Assembly: GCF_001455205.1 (NCBI RefSeq)
Contig: NZ_CP013341.1
Span: forward strand, 2,914,001-2,978,000
Direction of reading: 5' to 3'
Length of the DNA stretch: 64,000 nt
DNA from: Nitrosomonas ureae
GTDB lineage: Bacteria > Pseudomonadota > Gammaproteobacteria > Burkholderiales > Nitrosomonadaceae
Positions 60,506 through 64,000 of this stretch are shown one piece after another. Position 1 is the first letter of the stretch; each line of letters starts with the position of its first letter. The position numbers and the translations under genes are program-made. The notes beneath the pieces were generated by a model. That model was given only the letters and a program-made list of their open reading frames with translations, was not told where the DNA came from and did not search any database.

Positions 60506-62644
60506 ATGCTAGTCAAATTAAATAAAATTCGGATGAGCAGTATTCGGCGAATTGCCATAATTACTGCGTTTTTCTTGTCCATTGGCATCAGCGCTACAAA
60601 TACATATGCGCACACGCCCCATGACATGGTGCTTGCATTTGCCGCATCGCCCAATTATGCCAGTGATAAAACGATGTTTCTAGTGACTGACGGCGCCTAT
60701 ACTGGCTGGCGTTACGATGAAATTCTGCGGTCAACTGATGGGGGACTTAACTGGGTCAACATTCCGAACGGAATGAACCATCCCTACGAATATAGCGTTC
60801 TTCGCGTTTCCCCAAAATTTAGTACTGATCAAACTGTTTTTGCGGGCCTCAAAGGCAAAGGCGGCATTTATCGATCAACCAGCCGTGGTGACTCTTGGGA
60901 ATCGTATAATACGGGGCTCGCCGCTTCAAATTTGATTGTAAGAAAAATGGAGGTTGCTGAATCCAGCACGGGTTATGTGCTTTTTTTCACCGATGCCAAC
61001 GGAGCCCTATTTCGTCGTTCCAACACCAATGCAAACTGGGTTCAAGTACTCGATAAAACCAATAAAGTAACCGTCATTGCCATTTCACCCGACTACGCTA
61101 CCGATAACACCTTAGTGATTGCCAACAATACTGGAGATTTGCGCAAATCCACCAATGGCGGTAATGATTGGGCCGAATTAGGAAATCCAACAGGAGGAAC
61201 CATCATCCATGATATGGCCATCGCTCCAGGAGGCGCAGAAATATTCCTTGCAACCCCCCCTGGGATTTTTTATAGCAGTGATGGCGGAAGTACTTTTATC
61301 AATAAAGGAAATAATCTACCCAATGAAGCGATCAATAATATAGCAGTTTCACCGAACTACGCGATCGACCGCACTGTATTCTGCACCAGCTTAAGACAAT
61401 CGGTATTTAAATCGACGGATAAAGGCGATAACTGGGCACTGTTTAATTCAGGGGCTAAGGTCACTCTGCAAACAACATTACTCAACGAAATGTCCGATTT
61501 ACAAATATCCCGAACCTATGCCACCGACAAGACAATCTTTTTACCGGTATTCGACGGGCTTTTTATTTCAAGGAATGGCGGCACCACATGGCTACAAAGA
61601 CAAACACGAATGGGACTGATGACAGGACTTGCGCTATCCACTAGCTTCAACAGTGATCAAGATATGATTGCCACAACTTATGTTGGAAGAGGCATAGCCA
61701 TTTCTGCTAATGGTGGCACAACTTGGTCTACCAGTGGCTGGCCCAATCCGACAGGGCGGAAAATGAATTTCTTCGATTCACAGGTCGTGAAAAACCCCAA
61801 TGGTAGTCAAACAGTGGTTTCTGCAACAAATAGCTACATTGGAAGCTCCAACGATTTCGGAGGGACCTGGACAGTCAAGTTTGTTCCTCGATTCCTTGCC
61901 ATAGATCCGGATCTTGTTACTTTCACAACCCTGAGAGCATCGCCAAACTTTACTAACGACAAGGAAATTTATCTCGGATCGAGATTTCATGGTGTACTGC
62001 ATACAAAAGACTTTGGAAAAACCTGGCGACTGCAACGCGGCGTTCCACTGGATCATCCGGTTACAAGCATAGCGGTGTCGCCGAATTATATTAACGACCG
62101 CACTGCATTTGTCGCTACTCGCGCAGGACAGGTATGGCGCACCCAGGATGGCGGAGATACTTTCTTACGCGTAGGGGCTAGCTCGATCGTATCAATTGGA
62201 TGGGTTGGACAAAGTTATTCGTGGGTTGCGGTATCTCCGCAATTTGCTACTGATAATCTTGTGATCGTGGGCACAAACAATGGCATTTACCGCTCGACCG
62301 ATGGGGGCACTACTTGGACCAAAGAAACTCATGCTTCAGTGGGATCAAATGCTGTTGTCCAGCAAGTGGAATTCTCACCAAACTTTGATACTGACCGGAA
62401 CATCTTTGTCAATGTTCGCGGCAAAGGACTATTCCGTGCAAATCTGAATGGAGCTGGTGCAGTCACTGCTTCCCAAAATATAACCTTATCGCTGCTTGAA
62501 AATGAAAATATTCAATTCACTGAATTTCAGATATCACCTACATATGCGGTAGATTCTACGATTGTAGGTGCTGCAAGAAAAAATATTTATAAATCAACAA
62601 ACGGCGGATTAACCTGGGCAGTGGCAGGATTCCCCGACAATTAA
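60506..62644 (+). CDS. Exported Asp-box beta-propeller protein, copy 1
   Basis: A 712-residue exported protein with a signal peptide (about residues 12-36, ending TYA). From residue 40 it is a chain of about twelve sialidase-type Asp-box repeats of the form S-x-D-x-G-x-x-W (STDGGLNW, STSRGDSW, STNGGNDW, STDKGDNW, SRNGGTTW, SNDFGGTW, TKDFGKTW, STDGGTTW, STNGGLTW), each preceded by a strand with SPNYA-x-D-x-T. Such chains form one or two beta-propellers as in VPS10/sortilin and Ycf48-like proteins. No catalytic sialidase residues are evident. It probably binds a protein or glycan at the cell surface. A near-copy follows directly (62892). Confidence 0.85.
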   Translation: MLVKLNKIRMSSIRRIAIITAFFLSIGISATNTYAHTPHDMVLAFAASPNYASDKTMFLVTDGAYTGWRYDEILRSTDGGLNWVNIPNGMNHPYEYSVLRVSPKFSTDQTVFAGLKGKGGIYRSTSRGDSWESYNTGLAASNLIVRKMEVAESSTGYVLFFTDANGALFRRSNTNANWVQVLDKTNKVTVIAISPDYATDNTLVIANNTGDLRKSTNGGNDWAELGNPTGGTIIHDMAIAPGGAEIFLATPPGIFYSSDGGSTFINKGNNLPNEAINNIAVSPNYAIDRTVFCTSLRQSVFKSTDKGDNWALFNSGAKVTLQTTLLNEMSDLQISRTYATDKTIFLPVFDGLFISRNGGTTWLQRQTRMGLMTGLALSTSFNSDQDMIATTYVGRGIAISANGGTTWSTSGWPNPTGRKMNFFDSQVVKNPNGSQTVVSATNSYIGSSNDFGGTWTVKFVPRFLAIDPDLVTFTTLRASPNFTNDKEIYLGSRFHGVLHTKDFGKTWRLQRGVPLDHPVTSIAVSPNYINDRTAFVATRAGQVWRTQDGGDTFLRVGASSIVSIGWVGQSYSWVAVSPQFATDNLVIVGTNNGIYRSTDGGTTWTKETHASVGSNAVVQQVEFSPNFDTDRNIFVNVRGKGLFRANLNGAGAVTASQNITLSLLENENIQFTEFQISPTYAVDSTIVGAARKNIYKSTNGGLTWAVAGFPDN

Positions 62645-62666
62645 CCGGGATACGCAGCTGTAAATT

Positions 62667-62703
62667 GCTCTAGGCTAGCTGAAACAATAAGCTAATCTAG
62701 AGC
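62667..62703. terminator. Hairpin between propeller copies
   Basis: GCTCTAG (62667-62673) pairs with CTAGAGC (62697-62703), with inner AGCT/AGCT pairing. It shares the GCTCTAGGCT motif with the hairpin before copy 1, so each copy carries the same type of terminator. No strong T tract follows. Confidence 0.6.
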
Positions 62704-62891
62704 TTAGGGTAATGTATCAGAAAAGAATCACACTAACCATTGGCATAAAAAGATATTTTTTATTAACCTTATCTCAGTTTATGTAATCAATCAACTACAG
62801 AGTACTGCAATTAATTAATTCGTTCGTACCTAGAAACTCCATGCGATCGAATCAATGATGAAGGAGTAGTTCAAGCTTGAAGGAGTTAAAT

Positions 62892-64000
62892 ATGTTAGTC
62901 AAATTAAATAAAATCCAGATTAGCTGTATTCGGCGAATCGCCTTAATTACTGCGTTTTTCTTGTCAATTGGCACAACCGCTATGAGTGCGCACGCGCACA
63001 CGCCTCATGACATGGTATACGCCTTTGCCGCATCGCCCAATTATGCCAGTGATAAAACGATGTTTCTAGTAACCGATGGTGCATATACTGGTTGGCGTTA
63101 CAATGAGATTCTGCGTTCAACCGACGGAGGACTTAACTGGGTCGATATTCCGAACGGAATGAACCATCCCTACGAATATAGCGTTCTTCGCGTTTCCCCC
63201 AAATTTAATACCGACCAAACTGTTTTCGCGGGCCTCAAAGGCAAAGGCGGCATTTATCGATCAACCAGCCGTGGTGACTTTTGGGAATCGTATAATACAG
63301 GGCTCGCCGCTTCAAATTTGATTGTAAGAAAAATGGAAGTTGCTGAATCCAGCACGGGTTATGTGCTTTTTTTCACCGATGCCAACGGAGCTCTATTTCG
63401 TCGCTCCAGCACAGATGCCAACTGGATCCAGGTACTCGATAAAACCAATAAAGTAACCGTCATTGCAATTTCACCCGACTACGCTACCGATAACACCTTA
63501 GTGATTGCAAGCGACTCGGGTTACTTACAAAAATCCACCAACAACGGTAATGATTGGACCGAATTAGGAAATCCAACAGGAACCATCATTTACGATATGG
63601 CCATCGCGCCAGGAGGAGCTGCGGAAATATTTCTGGCAACCCCGAGCTTTGGGATTTTTTATAGCAGTGACGGAGGAAGCACCTTTATCAACAAGGGAAA
63701 CAATTTACCTAACGAAGCGATCAACAATATAGCGGTTTCACCAAATTATGCGACTGACCGCACGGTGTTTTGCACCAGCTTGAAACAATCGGTATTTAAA
63801 TCAACGGATAAAGGTGATAACTGGGTGCTGTTTGATTCAGGTGCCCAAGTCACCAAACAAACTGCATTACTCAATGAAATGACAGACCTGCAAGTATCTC
63901 GAACCTATGCCACGGACAAGACAATCTTTTTACCGGTATTCGATGGGCTATTTTTCTCGAGTAACGGCGGCACAACGTGGAAACAAAGACAAACCCGAAG
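62892..64000 (+). CDS. Exported Asp-box beta-propeller protein, copy 2 (partial)
   Basis: The frame is open from the ATG at 62892 to the window end (369 codons) and continues beyond. It is a tandem paralogue of the preceding gene: the signal peptide (MLVKLNKIQISCIRRIALIT) and the first half match copy 1 nearly residue for residue (HTPHDMVYAFAASPNYASDK; GIYRSTSRGDFWESYNTGL), with scattered substitutions and small length changes (NPTGTIIYDM for NPTGGTIIHDM; an extra residue in LATPSFGIFYSS). DNA identity is also high, including third-codon positions in some stretches, so duplication or gene conversion was recent. AGGAGTTAAAT before the ATG supports the start. Confidence 0.88.
   Translation, partial: MLVKLNKIQISCIRRIALITAFFLSIGTTAMSAHAHTPHDMVYAFAASPNYASDKTMFLVTDGAYTGWRYNEILRSTDGGLNWVDIPNGMNHPYEYSVLRVSPKFNTDQTVFAGLKGKGGIYRSTSRGDFWESYNTGLAASNLIVRKMEVAESSTGYVLFFTDANGALFRRSSTDANWIQVLDKTNKVTVIAISPDYATDNTLVIASDSGYLQKSTNNGNDWTELGNPTGTIIYDMAIAPGGAAEIFLATPSFGIFYSSDGGSTFINKGNNLPNEAINNIAVSPNYATDRTVFCTSLKQSVFKSTDKGDNWVLFDSGAQVTKQTALLNEMTDLQVSRTYATDKTIFLPVFDGLFFSSNGGTTWKQRQTR

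Overview
The window comes from an ammonia-oxidising betaproteobacterium, most likely a Nitrosomonas-type organism. The anchor is a complete amoCAB operon (minus strand, 41254 to 38184) whose three subunits have the expected lengths and metal-ligand motifs. The surrounding housekeeping and surface genes fit that assignment: thiS-thiG-trmB, a PBP5-type carboxypeptidase, FdxA, an AddAB-like helicase/nuclease pair, and an EpsL / sugar-transferase exopolysaccharide pair. Family calls rest on motifs read by eye; no database search was possible.

Layout. (1) 1-6.8 kb is the end of an integrated phage-like element: the 3' part of a gpA-type replication gene, two small unknown genes, an Xis-like gene and a tyrosine integrase. 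Between the integrase and a tRNA-end-like sequence plus terminator (6717-6796) lies an AT-rich block of four minus-strand genes: a small protein, a lipoprotein, a membrane-anchored protein and a P-loop ATPase. This is the best candidate for an undescribed, possibly defensive, cargo system. (2) 6.9-13.8 kb holds an exported haem c protein, a periplasmic multicopper oxidase, a DUF4202 protein, a coiled-coil protein and a large exported protein of unknown function. (3) 13.8-20 kb is insertion-sequence rich: an IS1111-type IS110 element with a candidate guide-RNA region, a 115-bp IS30-derived MITE, an AT-rich segment carrying a BON-MscS channel gene, a frameshifted small gene, a broken IS30 element and an IS3 element with a nonsense mutation.

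(4) 20-38 kb is mostly ordinary chromosome: a serralysin-like RTX protease, thiamine and tRNA-modification genes, a DevBCA-like ABC exporter, a D,D-carboxypeptidase, a PRMT-like methyltransferase, BON/DUF1207 envelope proteins, gamma-glutamyltransferase, a lipoamide-dehydrogenase-like flavoprotein, an APC permease and a rhodanese. (5) 38-41.6 kb is amoCAB with a strong terminator after amoB and a hairpin directly behind amoC. (6) 41.6-51.2 kb contains the recombination pair, ferredoxin and the EPS pair, all on the minus strand. (7) 51.6-59.1 kb contains a 1236-residue hybrid sensor kinase, a fused dihydroxyacetone kinase, a promoter / 34-codon ORF / terminator unit, a small membrane protein and a LysR regulator. 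(8) 59-64 kb contains an IS3 remnant, a BolA protein and two tandem, closely related exported Asp-box beta-propeller proteins, the second cut off by the window end.

How the genes work together: amoCAB supplies hydroxylamine from ammonia in the inner membrane. The haem c protein and multicopper oxidase may form a periplasmic redox pair, but nothing in the sequence names their substrates. The EPS genes and propeller proteins point to cell-surface functions, and the hybrid kinase beside the EPS locus is a plausible but unproven regulator of them.
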